The notes under the pieces are model-generated. The model had not been told where the DNA came from, searched no databases, and was given only the letters and a program-made list of their open reading frames with translations. The position numbers and the translations under genes were made by a program. A stretch of 64,000 bases of DNA from NCBI GenBank assembly GCA_963773745.1, contig CAVZCL010000005.1, positions 496,001 through 560,000 on the forward strand, in the 5' to 3' direction. This document shows positions 1-8,953 of this stretch, one piece after another. Each line of letters starts with the position of its first letter. Position 1 is the first letter of the stretch. Origin of the DNA: UBA5069 sp963773745 (lineage in GTDB: Bacteria > Chloroflexota > Anaerolineae > Caldilineales > Caldilineaceae).

Positions 1-778
1 GAATCCAGCGCTGCAATCCGTTTTCGAAGCGCTGGCCCCCACCTATCTGCATGAGGTGCAGAACGCTGCGCTGCGCGACCGCATCGACACAAAGTATCTG
101 CTCACCGAAGAGCAGGCGCTGGTTATCTTCAGCAGCCTCATCGATCGCTACAAAGTGCTTGAGGTGGAGGGTTTTCGCGGCGGCCACTACCGCACGCTCT
201 ACTTCGACACGCCCGCGCTGAGCATGTACCACGCGCATCACAGCGGCCTGCGCGAGCGCTACAAGGTGCGCTTTCGCTCCTATGTGGATTCGCGCATCTC
301 GTTCCTTGAGGTGAAACGCAAGACCAACCGCAACCGCACCGTCAAGACACGTATTCCCATGGATGCGGCGCTGCGCTTTGATGCGCGGGCAAGTGACTTT
401 CTCGCAACACAGGTCCCCTACGACCCCGCCGACCTGAAACCGTACATTCACAATGAGTTCATTCGCGTTACGCTCGTCGGCGTGGAGCACCTGGAGCGGC
501 TGACGCTCGACTTTGCCCTCTCGGTGGGGCTGGGTAACACGCAGATTGACCTGCCCGGGCTGGTGGTGGTGGAGGTTAAGCAGAAGAAGTATACGGCGCA
601 GGCCGGCATCTTTCGCCAGCTGCATGAGCTGCATCTGCTGCCCACATCCTTCAGCAAATATGTCTTTGCCACCAGCCAACTGACTGCCGACGTGAGGCAG
701 AATCGTTTCAAGGAGCGCCACATGCACGTGGCAGATGTGCTGCGTGCATGTGAAGCGCTGAATTCCCCCACCCCATGA
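1..778 (+). CDS. VTC-domain protein (polyphosphate polymerase-like), 5' end outside the window
   Basis: The frame is open from base 2, and the residues before the first in-window GTG (56) read as coding, so the true start lies upstream. The protein shows the VTC fold landmarks: RDRIDTKYLL near the N terminus, RTLYFDTP, the basic strand KVRFRSY followed by FLEVKRKTN, a central NEFIRVTLVG, the acidic VVVEVKQ and a C-terminal SFSKYVFA. In this family such paired basic and acidic residues line a tunnel that polymerises phosphate or binds polyphosphate. The next gene, 19 bases on, encodes DUF4956, a common partner, and then comes a lamin-tail protein. Bacterial copies of this trio often sit beside CotH-type kinases, so one may lie to the left. 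The family is clear; the substrate is inferred. Confidence 0.82.
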   Translation, partial: NPALQSVFEALAPTYLHEVQNAALRDRIDTKYLLTEEQALVIFSSLIDRYKVLEVEGFRGGHYRTLYFDTPALSMYHAHHSGLRERYKVRFRSYVDSRISFLEVKRKTNRNRTVKTRIPMDAALRFDARASDFLATQVPYDPADLKPYIHNEFIRVTLVGVEHLERLTLDFALSVGLGNTQIDLPGLVVVEVKQKKYTAQAGIFRQLHELHLLPTSFSKYVFATSQLTADVRQNRFKERHMHVADVLRACEALNSPTP

Positions 779-797
779 ATCTGTATCGAGGCGCTTT

Positions 798-1379
798 GTG
801 ACTGGACTCCAGGACCTGCTGCCCGGCCTGCTGCTCAACCTGGTAGCGGCGTTCGTGCTGATTGGCTTCATCTATTATCCGGTGCGCCGGAGCAAGGCCG
901 AGTTTGTCTTTGCCTACTTCACCTTCTTTGTCATTATCTACTTCATTACCGGGCTGCTGCGCGATGTGCAACTGACGCTGGGCATGGGCTTTGGCCTCAT
1001 GGCCATCTTCGGCGTGCTGCGCTTTCAGGCCGAGCGGCTGCCCCTGCGCGAAATGGTTTTTCTCTTTGTCTCAATCAGCCTGCCCTTTGTCAACCAGCTC
1101 TTTGTGGCCACGCGCATTACCTTTTCCGAGCTCATCGTCCTCAACGTCTTTATCCTTGCATTGATTTATGTGCTGGACCGAGGCTGGGGTGTACGCTACG
1201 AAGAGGAGCGACAGATTCTATACGAAAAGATTGACCTCATTCGACCTGAGAACTACGAAGCGCTGCTGACTGACCTGCGCGACCGCACGGGGCTGCCCAT
1301 CAAGCATGTCATGGTGAACGAAATCAACTTCATGCGCGACGTCGCACAGATAACCATCTACTATGAAACGCAGCGATAA
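798..1379 (+). CDS. DUF4956 family membrane protein
   Basis: This 193-residue protein starts with GTG, 19 bases after the VTC gene. It has three to four hydrophobic segments in its first 120 residues, with the family signature GVLRFQAERLPLREM between them, and a soluble C-terminal domain of about 70 residues. Its end overlaps the start of the next gene by 17 bases, so the three genes look like one transcript. The biochemical role of DUF4956 is not established. Its constant association with VTC proteins suggests a membrane partner in polyphosphate or cell-surface metabolism, which is inference. Confidence 0.8.
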   Translation: MTGLQDLLPGLLLNLVAAFVLIGFIYYPVRRSKAEFVFAYFTFFVIIYFITGLLRDVQLTLGMGFGLMAIFGVLRFQAERLPLREMVFLFVSISLPFVNQLFVATRITFSELIVLNVFILALIYVLDRGWGVRYEEERQILYEKIDLIRPENYEALLTDLRDRTGLPIKHVMVNEINFMRDVAQITIYYETQR

Positions 1380-2769
1380 CCGGCGCCGGCGTTTGCTGCG
1401 GTGGCTGCCCGCGCTGTTGCTCCTCTTGTTGGCGTCGGGGCCCCAGGGCGCGCAAGCCCAGTCGCAGCCTTCGCCACAACCCCCGCCGCTCGATAGCGTC
1501 AGCGCGCCGGGTATCCTCATCAACGAAATCCTTGCGCACACCGACCCGCCGCAGGTGGACACCGTGGAGTTCTACAATCCCACGGGCGCGCCCATCTCCA
1601 TGGCAGGCTGGTGGTTTGCCGATGGCACGCAGGCGGATGATCGCGTCGTGCTTCCCGCCACGGCGATTGTGCCGCCCGGCGGCTATTGGTTGCTCGAGTT
1701 GCCCGAAGGCACCAAACCGCGCCTGAGCGAGATGGGCGAAAAGGTAACCCTCACTGCACTGGACAGCAACGGCGCACCCACGGGCTACAGCGACAGCGTG
1801 AAATTTGGCGCCTCGCCCAACGGCGTGTCACTGGGGCGCGTGGTCACTTCGGATGGGCGTGACTCACTTCCCGCTGCAAACGCAGGTGACGCTCGGCAGC
1901 CGGCAACGCAGGGCCGCGCTTCGGCCCCGTGGTAATGGCCGAAATCATGTACAACCCTGCGTGCAGGCGGCTACGAGTACATCGAGCTTGTCAACACGGG
2001 CAGCGCCACCGTGCGCCTCTATGATCCGCTGCATCCCGAGAATCGCTGGCAAATTGAGGGCGTTGGCGGCTACTTTCTGCCCGCCGGTCTAGCGCTGCGG
2101 CCGGGCGGCTCGCTCTTCATTGCCGGCGTGTCGCCGGCGCTCTTCCGCAACCACTACAACTTGCCAGCCAACGTAGCCATTGTTGGCCCGTACAGCGGCG
2201 CACTGGACAATGCGGGCGAACGCGTCGCGCTGCTTTCGCCCGAGGACGCCCAACCAGGACGGCACCCGTCCCCTATGTGGTGGTGGATGAGGTGGAGTAT
2301 CTGCCCGAGCCGCCGTGGCCAGAGGAGGCCGACGGGCAGGGCGCGGCGCTCAAGCGCAACATGCCCATTCAGTTTGGGCTGGAGCCGCAGTCGTGGCGCG
2401 CCTCGCAATTGCTGCTTGAGGATGGCCCCGCCGCCGATGTGGCGAGCGTTGCCGCGCTGCCCGCGATGGCGGGCGGGCGCACCATTCAGTGGGAGACGGC
2501 GCGCGAGTGGCGGCTGGATGGCTTCCGCATCTGGCGCGGCAGCGGCGGGCAGCGCTCGCGCCGACGCCACAGCGATTGGCGGCCTTGTGCAGCCACGTGG
2601 CAACCGCCACATGGGTTTCGCCTACACAGTCATTGACGGCGCAGCCGACGCCGACGCCACCTACACCTACTGGCTTGAGGCGCAGACGCAGGCGGGCGAA
2701 ATGCTCTCTGTCGCAACCCTCAATGCCCCGCCGCCTACCATTGTGTGGCTGCCGGTGGTGAAAAGGTAA
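1363..2769 (+). pseudogene. Secreted protein with two lamin-tail domains, broken by about five frameshifts
   Basis: The start MKRSDNRRRR leads a signal peptide (hydrophobic LLRWLPALLLLLLASG, then an AQA-type cleavage region). A first lamin-tail domain follows: ILINEILAHTDPP, VEFYNP, WWFADG, VPPGGYWLL. A second runs from VVMAEIMYNPA through YEYIELVNTG to VALLSPEDA. After a middle stretch starting VVVDEVEYLPEPP, the C terminus ends TIVWLPVVKR. Continuity needs frame changes near 1865, 1905, 1960, 2260 and 2560. That is denser than in any other gene here, so it is either a real pseudogene or a badly called stretch. Lamin-tail domains are extracellular modules often paired with CotH proteins, matching the VTC/DUF4956 neighbours. 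Confidence 0.7.
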
Positions 2770-2777
2770 ATGGTCAT

Positions 2778-2942
2778 TGGTCATTGGTAAGTGGTGCGTC
2801 TCCGAAGGCCGTGGCGTGGTTCGTAGCGGCTGCTTCAGCTGCCGTTTGTGGAGGATCGCACCGCGTCCTCGAAAACGGCAGCTGAAGCAGCCGCTACGAA
2901 CCACGCCACGGCCTTCGGAGACGCACCACTTACCAATGACCA
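2778..2942. repeat. Perfect 70-bp inverted repeat
   Basis: Bases 2778-2847 and 2873-2942 are exact reverse complements over 70 bases. The 25-base centre can itself pair (gagga with tcctc). The arm contains the core gtagcggctgcttcagctgc, which recurs at 11618-11691 and 63825-63898. It fills the gap between the lamin-tail gene and the next methyltransferase and could end transcription from either side. Confidence 0.95.
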
Positions 2943-2984
2943 ATTATCTGTCTCCGCAAAACCCAGTTTATTGAGGACCGCTGC

Positions 2985-3834
2985 ATGACTGACGAAAACA
3001 GCTGGCGCAAATACCTGACGGATTACAACGAGGGGCTGGGGCTCGTCTACGAACGCTTCGTCCTCAATGACTATCTGGAAGATCTGCGCAGCCGCTACGC
3101 CATCCGCAGCGTGCTCGAGGCACCCCTCTACGGCATGGCGGGCGTTAGCGGCATCAACGACGTCATGCTTGCGCGCAAGGGCGTCCATGTCACCATGGTG
3201 GATGATGACGCCGAGCGCGTGGCGGGCGTGCGCCGCATCTGGCAGGAGGACCTGCGCATGGAGGCCGAGACGCTCCTGATTTCGCCCACGGGCTGGGGCG
3301 CGCTCCCCTTTGCCGACAATTCGTTTGACCTCACATGGCAGTGGGCCGGCCTTTGGTACATCCAAAAACCCGCCGACCTGCTGCGCGAACTGGTGCGCAC
3401 CAGCCGCAACCTCGTCTTTGTGGCCATGCCCAACAATATTCAGGTGGGCTACTGGATGCGCAAGCTGTTGATTGACCGCGACTTCTTCACCACCCACGAC
3501 GAGGGCTGGACGGACATCACGCGCATTCGGCACATTCTCGAGGATGCAGGCGTTACCATCTTTGAAGAGGGCGTGCTCGACGTGCCCCCCTGGCCCGACA
3601 CGGTGATGCCGGCCAGCGAGGTGCTCAAGCGGCTGGGCATTCGCAGCAAGGCGCTGGACGAGCAGTTTACGGGGGAGGGCTGGCAGTGGAGCACAATGGC
3701 CTGGTATATGGATCAGGAGCCGGAGCTACGCGAGCGGCGTCATGCGCTACGCGTGGCTTGATCACGCGGCGCTGCCCTGGCAGGCCAAGGCCATCTGGGC
3801 ACATCACCGCTATCTGCTGGGGACGGTGAAGTAG
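2985..3834 (+). CDS. Class I SAM-dependent methyltransferase, frameshift near the 3' end
   Basis: The reading frame opened by the ATG at 2985 stops at 3761. After about 3718 the alternative frame gives a far more plausible ending (YASGVMRYAWLDHAALPWQ up to LGTVK, stop at 3834), so one extra base around 3715-3722 is likely. The N-terminal half has a methyltransferase layout: a glycine-poor SAM loop near LEAPLYGMAGVSG, an acidic strand end VTMVDDD, and the post-II motif ALPFADNSFDLTW. Nothing identifies the substrate. The upstream gap is a long hairpin, so it probably has its own promoter. Confidence 0.68.
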
Positions 3835-3875
3835 CCGATCAATTCGGGCGGCCACTTTCTTGTCGCCCACAAGCA

Positions 3876-3904
3876 TTTGCAGCACCCTCAAAGCGTGCTA
3901 TAAT
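3876..3904 (+). promoter_or_regulatory. Probable sigma70 promoter for tatA
   Basis: TTGCAG at 3877-3882 and TATAAT at 3899-3904 are 16 bases apart, with TGC directly before the -10 box (extended -10). The spacing fits transcription of the tatA gene that starts at 3984. Confidence 0.6.
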
Positions 3905-3983
3905 CGAGCATAACCTGCTCAGCGCGCCGGCAGGCATGTCTTCTTGCGCATGCATGTGCGGCGCTCGTTCAAGGATATTCACT

Positions 3984-4277
3984 ATGAACTTTCTGCCCGG
4001 ACCGATGGAATTGGTGTTGATCTTGATCATTGTGGCCATGCTCTTTGGCGTGGGCAAGTTGCCCGAAGTCTTCGGCGCAGTGGGCAAGGGCATCAAGGAG
4101 TTCCGCAAGGAAGCCGGCGATGAACTGAAGGGCGATAAGGTTGTGACGCCTACGGTGATCGAAGCGCCCAGCGCGCCGATCACGCCCGCAGCGTACGTCG
4201 CTCCCACAGTGCCTACGGCCACCACGGCTGTGCCTTCCAATGACAACGTAGAGACGCCGGTGCACGCGGAGCAGTAA
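3984..4277 (+). CDS. tatA: Sec-independent protein translocase protein TatA
   Basis: I chose the ATG at 3984 because AAGGA lies 9 bases before it; the longer in-frame extension to 3936 has no such site. The 97-residue product has the TatA plan: a short N terminus, a single membrane helix at about residues 6-21 (ELVLILIIVAMLFG), the FGVGKLPE hinge, then an amphipathic helix GKGIKEFRKEAGDELK and a long, Pro/Thr/Val-rich flexible tail. TatA forms the pore for folded twin-arginine substrates in the cytoplasmic membrane. No tatC lies nearby, so the other subunit is encoded elsewhere. Confidence 0.88.
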   Translation: MNFLPGPMELVLILIIVAMLFGVGKLPEVFGAVGKGIKEFRKEAGDELKGDKVVTPTVIEAPSAPITPAAYVAPTVPTATTAVPSNDNVETPVHAEQ

Positions 4278-4492
4278 CGTGCATGTTCCGACTGCAGGCT
4301 ACTGTGCACTCGATCTGAACGCGCGGTGACCTGGCTTTACGCAGCCTGAAGACCCCGGTTGGCGCGCTGGCCGTGCCGCCGGGTTCTTTTTGTGGGCGCA
4401 GGCGGCGCAGCCCCTGACAGTTGCGGCCTCCGCCCTACAGCAGTCTCCTCTTCCAGCGCACAGAGCCGCCCCATGGGCCATTCTCGCCACCG

Positions 4493-6515
4493 ATGAAGAT
4501 ATTGCGCTTTGTGCTCCTGGCGCTGGCAGTCGCCTTTGCCGCGCTCGGCGGCATGGCTCTTCGCGCGCCTTTCGCTGGTGGGGGCGTTCCCTCCCTGGCT
4601 GCTCGAACGCGCGCCCTCACTCATTCAATACGAACGCTGGCTGCCCCAGGACCTGCTGACGCTTGCGCTGGCCGCGGCGCTGCTGGCGTGCCTCTGCTTT
4701 GGGCTGGCCGCGCCGGCGTGGGAGGGGATGGGCGCGCGTCGTGTGCGCGCTGCAATCGGGGCCGCCCCCATGGGCAGCCTTGCCTTCGTGCTGCTGATTG
4801 CGCTGGTAATTGCATTGGCGGCAGTGCTCTGGCTGTGGCCAACGCTGGGGCTGTCGGAAAGCTGGCTGCAGAGCCTGTTGTGGCTGGCGGGGATTGCGCT
4901 TGTGCTGACCACTGCCACTGTGCTGCAGCGCGAGCGCGCCTTGCAAATTTGGGGCGACGACAGCGGCAATCCCGAACGCAGCTGGCCGCTGCTGATTCCG
5001 ATTCTGGGGATCGCTGGCTTTCTCTATCTTTGGCAGGGCGCATGGCTGCCCGCCACAATCCCAAGCCAGAGCATCGCGGCCGGACTCCAGGCGCAGGCGC
5101 AGAGCGGCATGTTCGCAGTTGGACTCGTTGCGACGGGTCCATCGGGTCAGCCGTGGCTGGCCACGCTGGGTACAGCGCTGGGGCTGGCTGTGGCGCGCAA
5201 TCCCTTCGACGGGCTGCTGTGGGCAGGGAGCGCAACTGCGCTGGCGCTTGTAGCGGCGACGTGGCTGCTGGGCTGCGAGCTCTTTCGGCGCGCGCCGGTG
5301 GAGTACGTACCAGATGATGGGCGGCGTGCGGCGCTGCTGGGGGCGTTGGCGACGGCCGTGCTGCTCCCCACGCTGCACCTGGCGCGCCTGCCAACTTTCC
5401 TGGCACCGGCCCTGTGGGGGACGCTTGGCCTCTGGGCGCTGCTGCGCGCGCTGCGCACGGGCAGCTTTCCCATGGTGGCCACAGCGGGCCTTCTGTCGGG
5501 CCTGGCCGTGCTGCTGCGCCCCAGTGGCGTGGTGCTGGCGGGCGTTGGCGTTGTGGTGTGGCTAAGTATGGCGCTCATGCGCGGGCGCTTGCTGGCGCAG
5601 GAGGCCGGCGGTGTGGGCGCGCGCGGCTTCTGGCTCTGGCTGGCGGCGCTGGTTGTAACGGCCGCCCCAGCGCTCTGCCTGGGCAGTTGCGCAGTCAACG
5701 GCGCTGCCGGCGATTGGGCGGCGGGGTTGGGAAGCTTTGGTCAGGGCGCAACGACGCTGCTCGCGGCCTTCAACATCCAGATTACGCAGCAGTTGCTCTC
5801 ACCGCTGCCCGCGCTCCTCGGGCCGCTGCTGGGCGCGCTCTTCCTATTGGCGCTGGGTGGGTTACTTTTTCACATCGATCAGCCAATCGGGTGGATCCTG
5901 CTTGGCTGGCTGGCGCTGGGCGTTGCTGCGGCTGCGCCCCTTTCACTGGCCAATGTGATCTACGGCGGCCTGGCTGTCTTGTTGCCTGCTGTGGGGCTGG
6001 CGCTGGCCTTTGCGCTCGACCGCATTGAGGCGGCCTTGAGCCGCAGCCTGGGGCCATGGGTGCGCTCAGCGGCGACGCTGGCTGCCGTGGGCGCGCTGCT
6101 GCTGGCGGCGCTGGTCAACGTGCGCGACTATCCGGCGCAGCTGGGCATCCACCCGGATGCAGCCACGGCCACGGCGCGCACTGTGGCGCAGCTTGCCGCC
6201 GACGGCGCGCCAATTGCGCTCTTTGCCGAATCGCCGGAGGACGCGTGGAACGCTGATGCGCTGCGCTTTGCCGCCGCCAGTGCGCCCGAGGCAACGCTGC
6301 TGCCGCCCATCCCCACCTTTGAGCCGGCGGCATGGCCCGCAACTTTGCCCGTGGGCGCGCATCTGCTGCTGCCGCCCGAGCCCGGCCGCCAGACGCTGCT
6401 GCTGGCCGCGCAGCGCTATCCCGGCGGCACGCTGCGTGTGGTGCGCGACGCCCACGCCAACCCAACGCTCTACCTCTATACGCTGGCCGAATCAGCGTTA
6501 ACCTGCAACCTGTAA
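4493..6515 (+). CDS. Large polytopic membrane protein (possible GT39-like glycosyltransferase), one frameshift
   Basis: The protein is very hydrophobic, with roughly ten or more membrane segments, and ends in a soluble tail of about 110 residues. The natural start is probably the ATG at 4493 (MKILRFVLLALAVAF). From about 4550 the continuing protein is in another frame (LSLVGAFPPWLLERAP onward), so one base is miscalled or extra around 4548-4560. The general plan resembles polyprenol-dependent mannosyl/glucosyl transferases, but I see no clear catalytic DE motif in the first loop, so the enzyme class is a guess. It is followed 15 bases later by acpS. Confidence 0.6.
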
Positions 6516-6530
6516 CCTGTACCTCTCTTT

Positions 6531-6896
6531 ATGCTCCGCACCGGCGTTGACCTCATCGAAATAGCACGTGTGCGCATGGCGGTGGGCCGCTATGGCGAGC
6601 GCTTCCTGCAGCGCGTCTACACGCCCGCTGAACGCGCTGACTGCGGCAGCCGCATGGAATCGCTGGCCGTGCGCTTTGCCGCCAAGGAAGCGGTGGCCAA
6701 GGCGCTGGGCACGGGCATATGGCGTGCCGGCGTGGTGTGGACCGACATTGAGGTGGCGCGCATTGAGAGCGGCGCGCCGCTGTTGCAGCTGCACGGTGGC
6801 GCCGCACGGCGTGCGACCGCAATGGGCCTTGGCGAGTGGTCGCTCAGCCTCACGCATAGCCGCACGCAGGCCATTGCCTTTGTGGTGGCCCAATAA
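6531..6896 (+). CDS. acpS: Holo-[acyl-carrier-protein] synthase
   Basis: This 121-residue protein is the usual AcpS length. It has the two Mg-binding signatures, GVDLIEI at residues 5-11 and RFAAKEAVAKALGTG near residue 50, and the C-terminal core WSLSLTHSRTQAIAFVV. It transfers the 4'-phosphopantetheine arm from CoA to the acyl carrier protein serine, a cytoplasmic step needed for fatty acid synthesis. It may be co-transcribed with the membrane protein before it. The downstream hairpin at 6903-7001 starts six bases after the stop codon. Confidence 0.93.
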   Translation: MLRTGVDLIEIARVRMAVGRYGERFLQRVYTPAERADCGSRMESLAVRFAAKEAVAKALGTGIWRAGVVWTDIEVARIESGAPLLQLHGGAARRATAMGLGEWSLSLTHSRTQAIAFVVAQ

Positions 6897-6902
6897 ACGC
6901 GA

Positions 6903-7001
6903 GTACGCAGAGCACACAGAAGAATACAGATAACTGCGGATACCAGCGGAAGAGCTCTTGGTATCCGCAGTTATCTGTATTCTTCTGTGTGCTCTGCGTA
7001 C
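6903..7001. repeat. 43-bp perfect inverted repeat between convergent genes
   Basis: Bases 6903-6945 and 6959-7001 are exact reverse complements with a 13-base loop. The word acagataac links it to the hairpins at 22672, 31501 and 34283. It separates acpS (plus) from the GH130 gene (minus) and probably acts as a bidirectional terminator. Confidence 0.93.
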
Positions 7002-7012
7002 AGCAGTTCTCT

Positions 7013-7984
7013 TCAGCCGGAGCGCACGTAATCGACGAGGTCGCTCAGGCTGCAGGTGGCGAGGCCAATGACGTGATCGCCGCCACCGTAGTAGACGTAA
7101 ACCGTGCCGTCCACGACGGCCGAGGCATTGTTGAAGACCACGTAGGGCACATCTCCGCGCAGCTCCCAAATCTCCTCCGGCTCAAACATGGGTTCGGTCG
7201 GCCGGCTCACCACCTTGGTGGGGTCGTCCAGGTTGAGCAGGATAGCGCCCAGGCGGTAGACGCGCTTGACGACTGGCCCCTGCGCCAGGCTGCTCTCGCT
7301 CTCAATCACCTCCAGCGTGTAGCCGTGGTTGAGGCAGAGCCAGCCATGCTCCGTCTCAATCGGCACGCCGTTGCTGCCCACGCTTGTGTCGTCCCACCAA
7401 CTGCCCGGGCGGGGGCCGTAGATGGGGGCCATCGCGTCCTCGGGCCAGGTACGCAAATCATCCGAGTAGGCAATCCACACGTGGGGCCAGCGGCGGTGCA
7501 GGGCGGCATAGCGCCCATTGATCTTGCGCGGGAAGAGCACGTGATCCTTGTTGTCCTCACCAACCACAATCGGCCCCATGCGCTCCCAGGTGATCAGGTT
7601 CCGGCTGCGCGCAATCATGGGCAGAATGCCGCCACCCAGGTGGGTTGGTTCACCGTCGCCCTGGAACTCGCTGCCGTAGGCCGTGTAGGTCATGTAGAAG
7701 ACGCCGTCCATATGCACCACGCGCGGGTCCTCCACGCCGCGTGCATCGCTGCCGTCGTGCGGCTCCAGAATGGGGTTGCGCATGCGGTTCCACTGCACGC
7801 CGTCAGCGCTGACCGCATAGCCCAGGCGGCTGACCCAATCAAGCCCCTGCGCGCGGTAGAGCATGTGGAAGAGCCCGTTGTGGTGGATGACGGCTGGATT
7901 GAAGACGTTGTAGCATTCCCACTCCGACTGCAGGTTGGGCAGCAGAACCGGGAGATGGGATGGGCGCACAAGGCGAAAAGCCAC
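7013..7984 (-). CDS. GH130 family glycoside phosphorylase/hydrolase
   Basis: I chose a GTG start at 7984 because AAGGAG sits 7 bases before it; the reading frame extends further upstream without a ribosome site. The roughly 323-residue protein has the five-bladed beta-propeller features of GH130/DUF377: YNVFNPAVIHHNG, the GVEDPRVV strand carrying the general-acid Asp, HVLFPRKINGRYAALHR (phosphate or substrate loop) and SWWDDTSVG. Family members phosphorolyse or hydrolyse beta-mannosides. It is the last gene of a sugar ABC-transport operon, so it probably degrades the imported oligosaccharide in the cytoplasm. Specificity (mannose-GlcNAc, mannobiose or other) cannot be read here. Confidence 0.85.
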   Translation of the reverse strand: MAFRLVRPSHLPVLLPNLQSEWECYNVFNPAVIHHNGLFHMLYRAQGLDWVSRLGYAVSADGVQWNRMRNPILEPHDGSDARGVEDPRVVHMDGVFYMTYTAYGSEFQGDGEPTHLGGGILPMIARSRNLITWERMGPIVVGEDNKDHVLFPRKINGRYAALHRRWPHVWIAYSDDLRTWPEDAMAPIYGPRPGSWWDDTSVGSNGVPIETEHGWLCLNHGYTLEVIESESSLAQGPVVKRVYRLGAILLNLDDPTKVVSRPTEPMFEPEEIWELRGDVPYVVFNNASAVVDGTVYVYYGGGDHVIGLATCSLSDLVDYVRSG

Positions 7985-8032
7985 GGCAAGGCTCCTTGCA
8001 TTGAACTCTGAAGGGGTGCAAGACAATCGGGG

Positions 8033-8935
8033 TTATCCCTTGAGACCGGTGAGGGTGACTCCTTCGATGAACTGCCGCTGCGCCAGGAAGAAGATGAGCA
8101 GAATCGGTGCGGCAATCAGCGTTGACATGGCCATGAGCCAGTGCCACTTGGGCGCTTCGCTGGCCCCACCCACAAAGAAGAAGATACCCAGCGTCATTGT
8201 GTACTTCTGCATATCATTCAGGTAAATTAACGGCCCCAGGAAGTCATTCCAGATGCCCTGAAAGCTGAAGATGCCAATCGCGAGCAGGGCCGGGCGCACA
8301 AGCGGCAGGATGATGCGTGTGAAAATCTGGAAGGTGTTGGCCCCGTCAATGCGCGCCGCCTCCTCCATTTCGGGCGGAATGGTCATCATGAACTGGCGCA
8401 TGAGGAAGATGTAGAAGGGGCCGCCGCCAAAGAGCGCGCCGATCACCAGCGGGTCATAGGTATTGATGAGCCCAAATGTACGCCAGATGAGGAAGCCGGG
8501 AATCAACGTCACCACATAAGGCAGCATCATGGTCGAGAGGAGCACAATGAAGAGCGTGTCGCGCCCGCGAAAGTTGAAGCGTGCAAAGCCATAGGCCACC
8601 AGCGCCGATGTGAAGATCGTCCCCACCATGCCCAGCGACGTAATGAAGATGGTGTTGAGCAGGAACTGGGTAAAGGGGAGCGCCGTCCACGCATCCACAT
8701 AGTTGTGCCACTGGATCGGCTGTGGAATCCAGACAGGCGGCTCGGCAAAGACCTGATCGAGCGGCTTGAGCGAACTGGAAAGCATCCACGCAAAGGGGAC
8801 CATGAGCACGATCGCCCCGGCCGTCACAATGATGTAGGCAACGATCTTGCCGATCGTGCTGTTCGTGCGCTTGCTCTGTCGCCAGGAGTTGCCGGAAACC
8901 GGCGCCGGCGCTTCAGTTGATACACTCATCAGCAT
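8033..8935 (-). CDS. Carbohydrate ABC transporter permease (MalG type)
   Basis: The protein has 300 residues and six membrane helices. The inner-membrane binding-protein-dependent signature is EEAARIDGANTFQIFTRIIL, which docks the ATPase. The C terminus EGVTLTGLKG is typical of the MalG/LacG group. It lies 18 bases downstream of the other permease gene and 48 bases before the GH130 start. Two ATGs (8935 and 8929) could serve; AGGA lies upstream of both. Confidence 0.9.
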   Translation of the reverse strand: MLMSVSTEAPAPVSGNSWRQSKRTNSTIGKIVAYIIVTAGAIVLMVPFAWMLSSSLKPLDQVFAEPPVWIPQPIQWHNYVDAWTALPFTQFLLNTIFITSLGMVGTIFTSALVAYGFARFNFRGRDTLFIVLLSTMMLPYVVTLIPGFLIWRTFGLINTYDPLVIGALFGGGPFYIFLMRQFMMTIPPEMEEAARIDGANTFQIFTRIILPLVRPALLAIGIFSFQGIWNDFLGPLIYLNDMQKYTMTLGIFFFVGGASEAPKWHWLMAMSTLIAAPILLIFFLAQRQFIEGVTLTGLKG

Positions 8936-8953
8936 TCATCCTGTCACGACGCA

